Origin: a virus
Direction: 5' to 3' (one strand)
Length of the DNA: 64,000 nucleotides
Virus record (IMG/VR): IMGVR_UViG_3300009180_000021
Location: 87,783-151,782 of that record
The position numbers and the translations under genes were made by a program. The notes beneath the pieces are model-generated. The model searched no databases, was not told the DNA's origin, and saw only the letters and a program-made list of their open reading frames with translations. Positions 7,514 to 16,110 of the stretch are shown piece after piece (the stretch's first letter is position 1; every line of letters begins with the position of its first letter).

Positions 7514-9399
7514 TTATTCTCCATTTTTTAATAGGTCAGAAATAGTCATAATCTTATCTAGCATAGCTACGCCTAGAATATCAAATTTAATTACACCCAA
7601 AGATTCCAGGTCCTGCATTTCCATGCCCGCAATAAGTTGATCATTTTTTGAATCATAAATCATGGGGCAAACATTACTCAATTCATCTATACTAATTACA
7701 ATACCAGCAGCGTGTTTTGATTGATTAGATTTAGTTCCTTCCAAACGAATAGCCTGTTCAAAACGCTTGGCCAGAGGACCGGCTAATTCTCCTTCCTCAT
7801 TAATATAGCACCACTCCTTGAGTTTGTCAACATTGTTTTCTAATGCCCAACGAATAATGGATGCTTCGCCAGTATCTTCTTTCATTTCTTGCAATTCGTC
7901 TGCAATTTTTGCTTCATCCGGGATGTATTTTGTTATACGATTCATCTCTTCAAATGCCACGTTGCCATATACTCTTAATACTTCCTTTAAGGCTCCACGG
8001 CCTTTCATAGTATTATAAGTTATCATTTGAGATACCTTATTGCTTCCATACTTATTTTTAATATATGAGATGATTTCTTCTCTTTTGTTAATTGGTACAT
8101 CAACATCTATATCTGGCATGGAAATACGGTCAGCAGTATTTCGACCAGAATTATAAAATCTACTGAACAATAGATCATACTTTATAGGATCTATAGCAGT
8201 AATTCCTATTAAGTAGGATACTAAACATCCAGCAGCAGATCCTCTTCCTGGTCCCGGAAGCCAATTATTAGACTTTACATTGTTAAGTATGTCTTGAATG
8301 ATAAGAAAGTAGCTGGACAGCCCAGCGCCCTGCAAAACATCCAATTCTTCCTTAATTCTATCAACATAGATTTGTTGTTTATCCTTTGGAATATTATTGG
8401 CTATCTTATCTCTCCAACCATTTCTGCATAATTCTCTTAGATATTCATCTGGATTAAATCCTTTTGGACATTCAAAATTTGGAAGAGCAGGTTTATTTAG
8501 AATATCATATGACTCTATCATAGAATCTACATGATTAGTATTATCTATTTCTTCTTGAGTGTGTAAATCAGCCATTTCTTCTGGAGACAATATGTAATAA
8601 TTATCTGACTTAAAAAAACATCCCATAGGAACATCTTCATTATTAAGTATCTTTTTATTGATATCAACAAGAGTAGTCTTTAGATTATTACATAAAAGGA
8701 TCCTTTGATCAACAGCATCAGATTTATCGCAATAATGAGCATCTGGTGTGCATATTACTTTTGTTTTAGTTATTGATCCAAGTTTTCTTATCAAATCTGT
8801 TAACTGAATCTGTTCTGGTATATGTTCTCTATCCATGAGTTGAGACTCTAGAAAGAAATTATCTTTACCAAACATATCCTTCATCTTAGCTATCATTTCA
8901 ATAGCTTCTTTTTCGGAATCATCTTTGGATCTTAGTATCTTATTTGCTAATACTGATCCTAAGTGACCACAAAAACCAATTAGATTACCATCTAAGAATT
9001 CTTGTAATCTATTAAAGCTCAATCTTGGCTTATGATAAAAATTATGCTTACTATTAGATTCAGATATTATTCTGATTAAACTAGCCCATCCCTTTTTATT
9101 CTTAGCTAAAACTATAAAATGTCCAAGCTTACTATTTTCTTTAGTCTTTATGTGAGAATCATCTTCGCTGATATATAGTTCACAACCTAAAATGGGTTTG
9201 ATACCATTAGATTTCATTGACTGGTAAAACTGCACAGTTCCAGATATTGTTCCGTGGTCAGTAATTGCACACGAAGTTACTCCAAGAGTATTACATCTTT
9301 TTGCAATTTGTGCAGGCTTAGATAGTCCATCCAAAAGTGAGTAGTGTGACCCACTTAAGAATGGACGTGCAGAGGAATATACCTCTTATTCACGTCCAT
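7514..9399 (-). CDS. dnaE: DNA polymerase III alpha subunit, N-terminal part, with frame break at the start
   Basis: Polymerase half with PHP domain (HVHS at the start, ITDHGT, TPDAHY) and palm. The first two catalytic aspartates are in MPDIDVDVP and the third in IKFDILG, just before the stop. The ATG at 9399 has AAGG 10 nt upstream and encodes 14 codons ending LHVHS, then TAA at 9357-9355. The rest (HYSLLDGLSKP) continues in another frame from 9346, 8 nt after that serine codon plus a second serine codon TCA (9349-9347). An unassisted reading would start only at TTG 9334 and lose the first PHP motif. Possible explanations are ribosome hopping, frameshift, a true mutation or an assembly error. 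It needs the C-terminal gene at 5025-6647 for activity. Confidence 0.9.
9335..9356 (-). promoter_or_regulatory. hairpin spanning the frame junction of dnaE
   Basis: On the mRNA, AAGTGGGT (9356-9349) pairs with ACTCACTT (9342-9335), giving 8 bp with one G-U pair around the 6-nt loop CACACT. The stop codon TAA lies at its base and the in-frame TCA codon at its top. It is placed like a take-off hairpin in translational bypassing. Confidence 0.55.
9361..9399 (-). promoter_or_regulatory. perfect hairpin enclosing the dnaE start codon
   Basis: ATGGACGTG (9399-9391), whose ATG is the start codon, is perfectly complementary to CACGTCCAT (9369-9361), which encodes His-Val-His. Inside it AGAGG (9386-9382) pairs with CCTCT (9375-9371) around a 6-nt loop. 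It ends 3 nt before the stop codon. There is no T-run, so it is not a terminator. It could limit initiation or act in recoding. Confidence 0.7.
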
Positions 9400-9430
9400 C
9401 TTTTATTTTCCTTCTTTTGGTATTTTGGGG

Positions 9431-9438
9431 GTGGGTCA
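9431..9438 (-). promoter_or_regulatory. leader segment complementary to the frame-junction gap
   Basis: The mRNA leader contains TGACCCAC (9438-9431), the exact complement of GTGGGTCA at the frame junction (9354-9347). This pairing would exclude the junction hairpin at 9335-9356, so the region could switch between two structures. Confidence 0.45.
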
Positions 9439-9458
9439 ATGAGAAACTGACTCGATGT

Positions 9459-9486
9459 ATTGTACGATACGAACGGGTGTTGTCAA
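9459..9486 (-). promoter_or_regulatory. sigma70-like early promoter of dnaE operon
   Basis: Minus strand TTGACA (9486-9481), 16-bp spacer, TACAAT (9464-9459). The predicted start near 9452 gives a leader of about 53 nt to the ATG at 9399. It lies between the nuclease gene stop (9499) and dnaE. Confidence 0.75.
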
Positions 9487-9498
9487 GCGACCGAAATA

Positions 9499-10542
9499 TC
9501 ATTCTGTGGTTCCGGGTGCTTTGTACTTTGCAAATGAGTGATTCTTATTCTTATACTCTTTTACAACAGAATCCATACCATTCAGATCAATATCATGTTT
9601 AATTTGTTCACATTTTGTCATTGTTGAACCAAGACTGCAAGTTTGATTTTCTCTATATTCTACTTGCGGTTGTATGTGAGTATTGTCGAATGTTGTTTTA
9701 CCAAAATGGCATAATTTTGTACACATCCAAGTTTTATTAAGTCTTGGCCTTCTTGTATTCTTAACCACCTCAAATTTTTGACGTAACATATCCTCTGTCT
9801 TAGAAAGATCTGATTTATCAAAACATATCGAAAAAGGTCCACCGTCATTGATAAAATAGATAGAAAATATAATGTGGTCTATGTGAGGATACAAATGACT
9901 AATAGCATAATGATATATTCTTAACTGTGGATCAGTCTGTAGTTTTTCTAAGGTCTTTTCCTTACCAGTCGCCCAATCTAATCTTCTACCAGTTTTCCAG
10001 TCAATAATTTCAATAGTATTGTCGTTTACTAAGGTTATAAGGTCTATAGTACCCTTAATACCCAAATTACCTTCTAGCTTACCTTCTGGAGTATCATAAG
10101 AATATGCTGCCCAAGGTTTTTTAATCTCGATATCAAAATGTTGCTCTGGACATAGTATATGTCTATTCCTTGGATCGAACATACCATCATTAAATTCTAT
10201 TGCTTTGTAAACCCATGCGTGACAATCTTTATAGTCTTTCAATGCCCACTTGTGATGAGAATTAGCTTCTGAATAATGCTTATATACTTCCTCTATAATA
10301 ACATTCAAGCTATAGTTTGAGATATTTACTTTTCCTACCACATCATCATCGATAACTTTAACATCATCTTGCTGTGCCTTTTTTATAACTGCTAGTATTT
10401 CTAAGACTTTATGAACTATGGTTCCTTTATCGGCTTTTTGGCCCGATGGACCACGATAGCCAAGAACATATTCGAGAAAATATTGCTGCTCGCACATTGA
10501 GTGTGTGTTATATGAACTACTTCTAAAGTATGTGACTATAAT
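9499..10542 (-). CDS. PD-(D/E)XK nuclease, Cas4/RecB-like, probable Fe-S protein
   Basis: About 348 aa. Nuclease core: GTIDLITL followed by IEIIDWKTGRR (motif D, D, K). A cysteine near the N-terminus (CEQQYFLEY) and three near the C-terminus (CTKLC, then TCSLG) match the four-Cys Fe-S arrangement of Cas4 and AddB-type nucleases. Probably processes DNA ends for RecA-dependent recombination. Start choice: the first ATG (10581) has no ribosome-binding site, whereas ATT at 10542 lies 8 nt after AGGAG and gives the usual short lead into VTYFRSSSYN. ATT is a rare start, so the N-terminus is uncertain. It overlaps the kinase gene. Confidence 0.85.
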   Translation of the reverse strand: MIVTYFRSSSYNTHSMCEQQYFLEYVLGYRGPSGQKADKGTIVHKVLEILAVIKKAQQDDVKVIDDDVVGKVNISNYSLNVIIEEVYKHYSEANSHHKWALKDYKDCHAWVYKAIEFNDGMFDPRNRHILCPEQHFDIEIKKPWAAYSYDTPEGKLEGNLGIKGTIDLITLVNDNTIEIIDWKTGRRLDWATGKEKTLEKLQTDPQLRIYHYAISHLYPHIDHIIFSIYFINDGGPFSICFDKSDLSKTEDMLRQKFEVVKNTRRPRLNKTWMCTKLCHFGKTTFDNTHIQPQVEYRENQTCSLGSTMTKCEQIKHDIDLNGMDSVVKEYKNKNHSFAKYKAPGTTE

Positions 10543-11258
10543 GGTAGAATCTCCTGTAAAAATTTTTGTATATCCATGCATTGATCATATATGTTCATAT
10601 TTTCATTATCGCAAATATAATCAAAATTAGACCAATCATAGTTTTCTTTATCCAATGCTACTTCAGCTTTGGCTGATGAATTAAAAGGATTTCTGGTTAA
10701 TCTAAGTACCTTACCACCCTCTGTCTTAATACTATCAGCTTCGTTTGGGAATCTACAGTCAGCGATAATAGCTATGGAAGGTTTTTCTTCTTTGATCTTT
10801 TTTATGGTTGCTTCTACCCAAACATTATTTTTAAGAGTACGAAAAATATTGGTTCCAATAATTTCCATAGCCTCTCTTCCAGAAAGCTGTTTATCATCCC
10901 ATGTTAAGTCTGTTAAGGTATTTTTTTCTTCATCTGATCCATAACATTGTTCATACGTTAGTCCCAGGATATTCATACAAATATCTTTTTTTAGTGGATC
11001 AGCAAAACTATATACTTTAATGTGTTTCTCTAATTTTTCAACTACCTTATTTAGTATAAAGTCATTTCTATTAATATTAGATAGATCGAATATTCCAGCA
11101 TAGTTTCTATCATTTAAAAGATCCGAAACTACTATTTGTCCATTTGGATTTATTGATACCTTTTGAGCTATTTCTAATTGAGCAATAAATAGGGAGATTA
11201 TAAAATTGCTCGATGTACTCTTGCCCGACTGCTTTTTTCCTGAAAATCCTATGATCAT
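10536..11258 (-). CDS. deoxynucleoside monophosphate kinase
   Basis: 240 aa. P-loop at the N-terminus (GFSGKKQSGKST), SFADPLKK in the middle and IIADCRFPNEAD late, the pattern of phage T4 gene 1-type dNMP kinases. It phosphorylates dNMPs from host DNA or salvage to dNDPs, upstream of the polymerase substrates. Coupled by ATGA to the primase gene upstream. It ends inside the start region of the nuclease gene and carries the AGGAG of that gene in its last codons. Confidence 0.88.
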   Translation of the reverse strand: MIIGFSGKKQSGKSTSSNFIISLFIAQLEIAQKVSINPNGQIVVSDLLNDRNYAGIFDLSNINRNDFILNKVVEKLEKHIKVYSFADPLKKDICMNILGLTYEQCYGSDEEKNTLTDLTWDDKQLSGREAMEIIGTNIFRTLKNNVWVEATIKKIKEEKPSIAIIADCRFPNEADSIKTEGGKVLRLTRNPFNSSAKAEVALDKENYDWSNFDYICDNENMNIYDQCMDIQKFLQEILPL

Positions 11259-12421
11259 ATAAAGTCTTTAATTAGAGGTTTAATTTCGTTATTAATTTCT
11301 TCAATACTCATTGAAGCTATGTCTTCTTTACTAGGAGAGATATTTTTGATATTATATGTTTTTTCGCATTTCTGCTTTATTTGAATAGCCGCCTTTTGAC
11401 CAGCATCGTCATTGTCCATTATAGTAATAATGGTCATGGCACCAGAAGTGTCCAAAATCATTTTCTGACGATCACTCAATGATGAGCCAAATATTGCTAC
11501 AGCATTAAGTATACCCGCTTCAGACAATCTCCAAACATTTCCTGGGCTTTCAACAAGAATAACGCATGATGTTTCTTTGATTCTATGCTGTGCAATCCAA
11601 AAATTATACAAATGTTCTTGGGTTTTAAATCCAGTATTATGTCTCCATTTTGAGTATTTCCATAAAGAATCAGCAGATGGACAGCTTGTTTTTGGGTCGT
11701 GGTATGCTTTGCATTGTGGGCATTTCTCATATATACTTCGTCCGGTACAACCGACCATGTATTTAAAATCAGGGTCGTATATCGGAACCACGGCCCTCCC
11801 ATTCATCTCTTTACCTTGAACCCGACAGTCTCCTACATCATAGTTGTTCAGAGTTAGGGCGGAAAATCCTCTGTTAAGAAAATAATCAGAAGGAATAGAT
11901 AGACTTCTCCTAATTACATCTTTTGATATCTTTGGACTATCGTCTTGATTATTGTTGCTAATGTATTTAACCGTATTAACAAAGGCCGTTTTTTCTTTAG
12001 CTTTTCTCGATATCTTTATGCTAGAAAAATCTTCTCGTATAAAAGCTGTTGCAAAATCTAGCGCTTCTTTGAATGAGCATAGCTTATCTCCAGACTTTAC
12101 CCAACCATAAGTATTGTGAGATAAACATCCTCTAATGAATCCTATAATTGATCCTTTAAATGTTTCTTCACACTGATGAGTTCTACACTTCCAGTTACCT
12201 CTATATGAGTCACCTTGATGATAAATATTAAGTGCAGACTCATTATCTCCACCATGAATTGGACAACTCATAGCAATAAGCTTACCAAGATTCTTATACC
12301 CCTCTATTCCTAGAGTGTCTAGAAGTTCTTCAATATTTTCACATAAAGCATCTGAAACGTATTTCAGTTTTGCTTGATCATACGAATGGGATTTCTTGAT
12401 TTTGTTCATTATTATTGGCAT
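11255..12421 (-). CDS. DnaG-type primase (zinc finger plus TOPRIM)
   Basis: 388 aa. N-terminal zinc-binding module (CPIHGG, then CRTHQCEETF), a middle domain, and a TOPRIM domain (VILVESPGNVWRLSEAG, then IMDNDDAG). A second Cys cluster (CPQCKAYH, then SCP) at about residues 235-250 is an additional zinc-ribbon-like insertion. It makes RNA primers and works with the helicase encoded immediately upstream, whose end it overlaps by about 40 nt. A second in-frame ATG 4 codons in (MNKIKK) is an alternative start. Confidence 0.9.
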   Translation of the reverse strand: MPIIMNKIKKSHSYDQAKLKYVSDALCENIEELLDTLGIEGYKNLGKLIAMSCPIHGGDNESALNIYHQGDSYRGNWKCRTHQCEETFKGSIIGFIRGCLSHNTYGWVKSGDKLCSFKEALDFATAFIREDFSSIKISRKAKEKTAFVNTVKYISNNNQDDSPKISKDVIRRSLSIPSDYFLNRGFSALTLNNYDVGDCRVQGKEMNGRAVVPIYDPDFKYMVGCTGRSIYEKCPQCKAYHDPKTSCPSADSLWKYSKWRHNTGFKTQEHLYNFWIAQHRIKETSCVILVESPGNVWRLSEAGILNAVAIFGSSLSDRQKMILDTSGAMTIITIMDNDDAGQKAAIQIKQKCEKTYNIKNISPSKEDIASMSIEEINNEIKPLIKDFI

Positions 12422-13847
12422 CGATTAAAAATCCGTCTGAGTTTGATTTGTTATTATGCATTATCTCTAGCTTGGTCTGACCTTCGGTAATCTTGGCACA
12501 CCAACCCTTCATATGACAATTAATGTAGTCGTTGTCATCCAATCCTCCACCGTGCCTACTAATTACTGGTACTAGTTTACGATTACCAGATTTTCCTCCA
12601 TCTTCGGCAATCTCTTCGTCAGACTTTCTTTTGAATATGGAAAAGTTACTGCATAGCCAGATAATTCTATCTGAACCACTTGCAGAATCGGTACTCTCTT
12701 TAGATATGCCATCACGATTAAGCTGAATAAAAGAAAGTATTGGAACCTTATATTTAACAGCAAAATTATGTAGCGCAGTCATCATAAAACCTAGAACCTG
12801 ATATTCTTTTAGGTCTTGAGATATTCCACCAGAATCCATTAACTTTAGATAGTCATATATAATAACACAATCCTTAGCTGTTCCATCATCATTTAAACCA
12901 ACGTCCTTAACTAGCCACCTTCTCATAATGGCTAATTGTTCATCGAATGGTTTTCCAGCGATAGACTTATGATAAAGCGGTGCGGCTTTAAGATCCTTAA
13001 CTGCTTGTTCTATTTTCTTAGCATTAATAGGAGACTCTGTAAATTTGCCAGTCTCAATCTTGTTGATCTCAATTTCTGTACTCATAGCTAAAATTCTATG
13101 GATATGATCTTCTTTATTCATTTCAGTATCCATATTTAATACTGGAATATTTTGTTTTGCTATATGGTAACCTATGTTATCAGATAAGAGGGTTTTACCA
13201 ACTTTTGGTCTTGCTCCGATAACATTGATTGTTCCTTTTCTTAGTCCTCCACCTATTGACTGATCATAAACAGGGAACCCTGTGGAAATACCAACCTGAT
13301 CGATCTTATTATTTTGTAGATATTCGATATACTCATCTAACCCAGCAGACATGAATGTTGGAGCATTATCGTTATCGTTATTCAGTGAGGATGAGAAGTT
13401 GAATATTGAATCTTCTGCGATACCAATAATAGATGATATTGATTCTGATCCTGATATATCTAGCAGCTTTTCCTGAGTATTGCCTAGTTCCTTATGTAGT
13501 AGTCTAGCTATCTCAAGCTTTCTGATCTTGGCTGCAAATTTTCTAATATTTTCCTTATTAACCGGAAAATCTTTAATAGCCTTTAGATGTTGGGCTTCTT
13601 CTTTCTGACTAAGAATATGAGACATTCCTAGTTCTTGAGCGGACGAATATATAGAAGCTATGTCTATAGTAGATACTGATTGTCCCTTTTCAAAGATATG
13701 CTTACAGCACTTGAATAGAACCTGATTACTGTCAATAGTAAAAGATTCCTCTTGAACAATATCTCCTATATCAAGAAATACTTCTTCTCCATATTGGAGC
13801 ATACCACTCAATACAGCTCTTTCGGCTGATGGATCACACAAAATCAT
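12378..13847 (-). CDS. dnaB: replicative DNA helicase, DnaB family
   Basis: 489 aa. N-terminal DnaB domain (begins CDPSAERAVLSGML), linker with helices to about residue 160, then the RecA-like motor with Walker A GARPKVGKT (211-219), Walker B region (DCVIIYDYLKLMD) and a late arginine-containing strand (KLVPVISRHGGG). Shorter loops and a diverged C-terminus compared with E. coli DnaB. Upstream partner of the primase gene, 3 nt from the preceding gene. Confidence 0.95.
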   Translation of the reverse strand: MILCDPSAERAVLSGMLQYGEEVFLDIGDIVQEESFTIDSNQVLFKCCKHIFEKGQSVSTIDIASIYSSAQELGMSHILSQKEEAQHLKAIKDFPVNKENIRKFAAKIRKLEIARLLHKELGNTQEKLLDISGSESISSIIGIAEDSIFNFSSSLNNDNDNAPTFMSAGLDEYIEYLQNNKIDQVGISTGFPVYDQSIGGGLRKGTINVIGARPKVGKTLLSDNIGYHIAKQNIPVLNMDTEMNKEDHIHRILAMSTEIEINKIETGKFTESPINAKKIEQAVKDLKAAPLYHKSIAGKPFDEQLAIMRRWLVKDVGLNDDGTAKDCVIIYDYLKLMDSGGISQDLKEYQVLGFMMTALHNFAVKYKVPILSFIQLNRDGISKESTDSASGSDRIIWLCSNFSIFKRKSDEEIAEDGGKSGNRKLVPVISRHGGGLDDNDYINCHMKGWCAKITEGQTKLEIMHNNKSNSDGFLIDANNNEQNQEIPFV

Positions 13848-13850
13848 AAT

Positions 13851-14228
13851 TTATCCTGCTGATGATGAACACTTATTACATTTATATCTTGATGGAGACT
13901 CGACCAATGAAGGACTTAGAGTTTCTTCTTTACCGCAAATTCTACACCTAACTACTATTGGCTCAAACTCTCTAGCTCTTGCAACTGGAGGATGCTTCGA
14001 TAGTCTTTTATCTATCTCAGTATCCTCTTTATGCATATTCATTTCTGGCATATTTAAAAACTTATTAGAGTTTTGTGTTTGGCCTTTTGGCTTTCTCGAA
14101 CTCTTTGTTTTAATGGGACTAGTCTCCTCGCTGCTTTCATCAGAATCGTCTGACGGTAGCATATTCTGTAGTAAGGAGATAAGCTGTTTTAGCTGGTCGG
14201 GATTTTTACTTAGTTCACTGAGGTCCAT
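13851..14228 (-). CDS. protein with C-terminal zinc ribbon, replication operon
   Basis: 125 aa. N-terminus helical (LSELSKNPDQLKQLISLLQNML), middle acidic and Lys/Ser-rich with low complexity, C-terminus a zinc ribbon with two Cys-x2-Cys pairs (CRICGKEE and CNKCSSS). No family recognised. AAGGTG precedes the ATG. Its place between a helical protein and DnaB suggests a helicase loader or ssDNA-associated accessory, but only position supports this. Confidence 0.7.
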   Translation of the reverse strand: MDLSELSKNPDQLKQLISLLQNMLPSDDSDESSEETSPIKTKSSRKPKGQTQNSNKFLNMPEMNMHKEDTEIDKRLSKHPPVARAREFEPIVVRCRICGKEETLSPSLVESPSRYKCNKCSSSAG

Positions 14229-14700
14229 TTTTCACCTTTGCTCTTTGAATAGATAACATAATATCAGATAAGTGTTTAATACTATTTGCTAAATATTGAA
14301 GTCTATCACTTCTTTGTTTAGCATATTTTTTAATCTTATTTAATGCTGATGCTTTCTCATTATTCTTAATGGCCTGAAAAGACTTTTCAATATATCCATA
14401 TCCCTTATAATTATTAATCTCTTCAGCAATTGTTTCTTTAATAGTCTCATCGGCCCAGTTTAATCTAGAAAGCTCTCTATTTATTGATCTCTGCACATGA
14501 AATGCGAACTGACCTAATCTGTATGCTATTTCCCCACAAACCTCTGGGGTTGTTTTTTCTAGTTCATCCCTACTCATTTGAAAATAGTTATTAAGCTCCT
14601 CTTCTGGGAAAGAGTCTGCTCTATAAGATCCAAGACCAATATTCTTTTCATATTCGTCAAGAATCTTATCCCATTCATTAACTTGTTCTTTCGTGTTCAT
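14215..14700 (-). CDS. helical protein of unknown function, replication operon
   Basis: 161 aa, almost entirely helical and charged, with no recognised motif. It has AAGGATC before the ATG and overlaps both neighbours (13 and 22 nt). Size, composition and place beside RecA and DnaB would fit a recombination mediator or helicase loader similar in role to T4 UvsY or gp59, but there is no sequence match I can name. Confidence 0.7.
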   Translation of the reverse strand: MNTKEQVNEWDKILDEYEKNIGLGSYRADSFPEEELNNYFQMSRDELEKTTPEVCGEIAYRLGQFAFHVQRSINRELSRLNWADETIKETIAEEINNYKGYGYIEKSFQAIKNNEKASALNKIKKYAKQRSDRLQYLANSIKHLSDIMLSIQRAKVKNGPQ

Positions 14701-15097
14701 TTTTGATCCTTAATGTCCATTGATCCGTTTGATCAAATGGAAGTTCTATATACTCAATACCATTCAATTCACACCAATCTTTTTTTTCTTGATCTCGTTT
14801 CTTGTGTCTTATAAAACCTAGAGGACTATTATGAAAAAATCTACTAAACTTATAATGCTGTTCTCCATGAACTTCAATACATCTTTTTATAAGAGGTAAG
14901 TAAAAATCTAAATATAGAGTTTCTGATCTTCTAATATTAACCGGTACTTCTTCTAATACCTGCAGAGTTGGAAAGCACTCATGTATTAAATCTCTTGCCT
15001 GTAAATGTAGACTAGATTTATTTTGAATTGATCCATGAGCGATATTGCCAACTAACTGCCAATTATAAGAATTACCATCTAGATCTTTTACTTGCAT
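14678..15097 (-). CDS. PD-(D/E)XK / EDxHD-like endonuclease domain protein
   Basis: About 139 aa. The core LYLDFYLPLIKRCIEVHGE followed by QHY, then a helix (RDQEKKDWCELNG) and IEYIELPF, is the pattern of small Vsr/DUF559-like and EDxHD nucleases (Asp, Glu-x-His). It could be a recombination or repair nuclease or a free-standing homing-type nuclease. The ATG at 15097 gives a 10-nt overlap with recA. A longer start at 15130 is also open. Confidence 0.65.
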   Translation of the reverse strand: MQVKDLDGNSYNWQLVGNIAHGSIQNKSSLHLQARDLIHECFPTLQVLEEVPVNIRRSETLYLDFYLPLIKRCIEVHGEQHYKFSRFFHNSPLGFIRHKKRDQEKKDWCELNGIEYIELPFDQTDQWTLRIKNEHERTS

Positions 15098-16110
15098 TTG
15101 ATGCCCATAGTATCCTTGACTTTTGTCCATAAATCGTCATAAACTTCTGGATGGTCAACTAAGTATTGTCTTGTTTTTTCAAGACCTTGGAACTTAGGCT
15201 TGTCCTCGACAGATGACATAGTATACCATGCCCCACCCTTAGATACAAGCCCTAAATCTACAGCAAGTGTCAGTAATTCCATCTGTTTGTCAATCCCCTG
15301 ACCATATCTAATATAGCTTGTAATCTTACCTCCGGGAGCACCTAGAGCAGAGCATAATACTTGCCAATGTACTTCTTGACCAATTTGAGGACTATCAGTA
15401 CTTAAATTCCATGGACTAAAATAATTAGCCTTGATTTTGATATCTGTTTGATATGCAATAGCCTGACCACTCTTTTCTTTCCATTCACTATGTCCCATAC
15501 CGGGGTTGCCCATTTGGTGAGTAATACCTATGACAATGTTTCTGTTAACAGGAATAACATTAGCCACCTTTCTGCAAAACTTAGCTAATAGCTTGGCACC
15601 ATCTGCTCTTTGCATCTTATTCATATCGCTAGTGATTTCTGCTTCTGTACATAAAGCAGAATATGAGTCAATGATGACCACCGATCCTGGAATTTCATTA
15701 ATAATTCTTTCACCAATTTGCAAATATTCTTCTGCGTGTAAAATCTTACCTTCTTGAGACCCTATAATATTAAACTTTTCTAAATTTAATCCTGGGATAC
15801 CTTCTAGGTCTCGTTTCTTTAATCGTCCTTCTATATTCAGATAGTATACTTCTCTGCCTTCCTTAAATGATCCGTGTGCATATTCTGGTCTTTGAGCAGT
15901 GGCGCAGAAATCTAATGAGGTTGTAGTCTTACCGCATTTTGGTTGACCGGTAAAAATAACAAAACTTCCTTCTGGGATACCACCATTTAGTACGACATCT
16001 AATGCTGGACTAACTGGAATAGTAATCAAAGACTTATCAATAACAGCATTTGCTGTTAACATTACGTTGTCACCAAAATTCTTCTTAACGTCTTCTTTAA
16101 GTGCCATCAT
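15088..16110 (-). CDS. recA: RecA/UvsX-like recombinase
   Basis: 340 aa. Walker A GQPKCGKT (55-62), Walker B region (GSVVIIDSYSALC) and a RecA-like strand (IVIGITHQMGNPG). Shorter than E. coli RecA and diverged in the C-terminus, as is usual in phage recombinases. It should drive strand exchange for recombination-dependent replication, together with the nuclease (9499) and SSB. AAGGA lies upstream of the double ATG at 16110/16107. The last 13 codons of the preceding gene overlap its start. Confidence 0.93.
   Translation of the reverse strand: MMALKEDVKKNFGDNVMLTANAVIDKSLITIPVSPALDVVLNGGIPEGSFVIFTGQPKCGKTTTSLDFCATAQRPEYAHGSFKEGREVYYLNIEGRLKKRDLEGIPGLNLEKFNIIGSQEGKILHAEEYLQIGERIINEIPGSVVIIDSYSALCTEAEITSDMNKMQRADGAKLLAKFCRKVANVIPVNRNIVIGITHQMGNPGMGHSEWKEKSGQAIAYQTDIKIKANYFSPWNLSTDSPQIGQEVHWQVLCSALGAPGGKITSYIRYGQGIDKQMELLTLAVDLGLVSKGGAWYTMSSVEDKPKFQGLEKTRQYLVDHPEVYDDLWTKVKDTMGIKCK

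Noticed and set aside
9361-9399. Rho-independent terminator before dnaE
   Set aside because: Hairpin is not followed by T-run and encodes the conserved start of the polymerase; function as terminator is unlikely.
5025-9399. Split intein or self-splicing intron in the polymerase
   Set aside because: No intein motif blocks at the ends of either part, and the 8-nt gap near 9350 is too short for any intron.
11497-11802. Second frame within the primase gene
   Set aside because: Lies wholly inside the recognised primase in another frame and has no ribosome-binding site.
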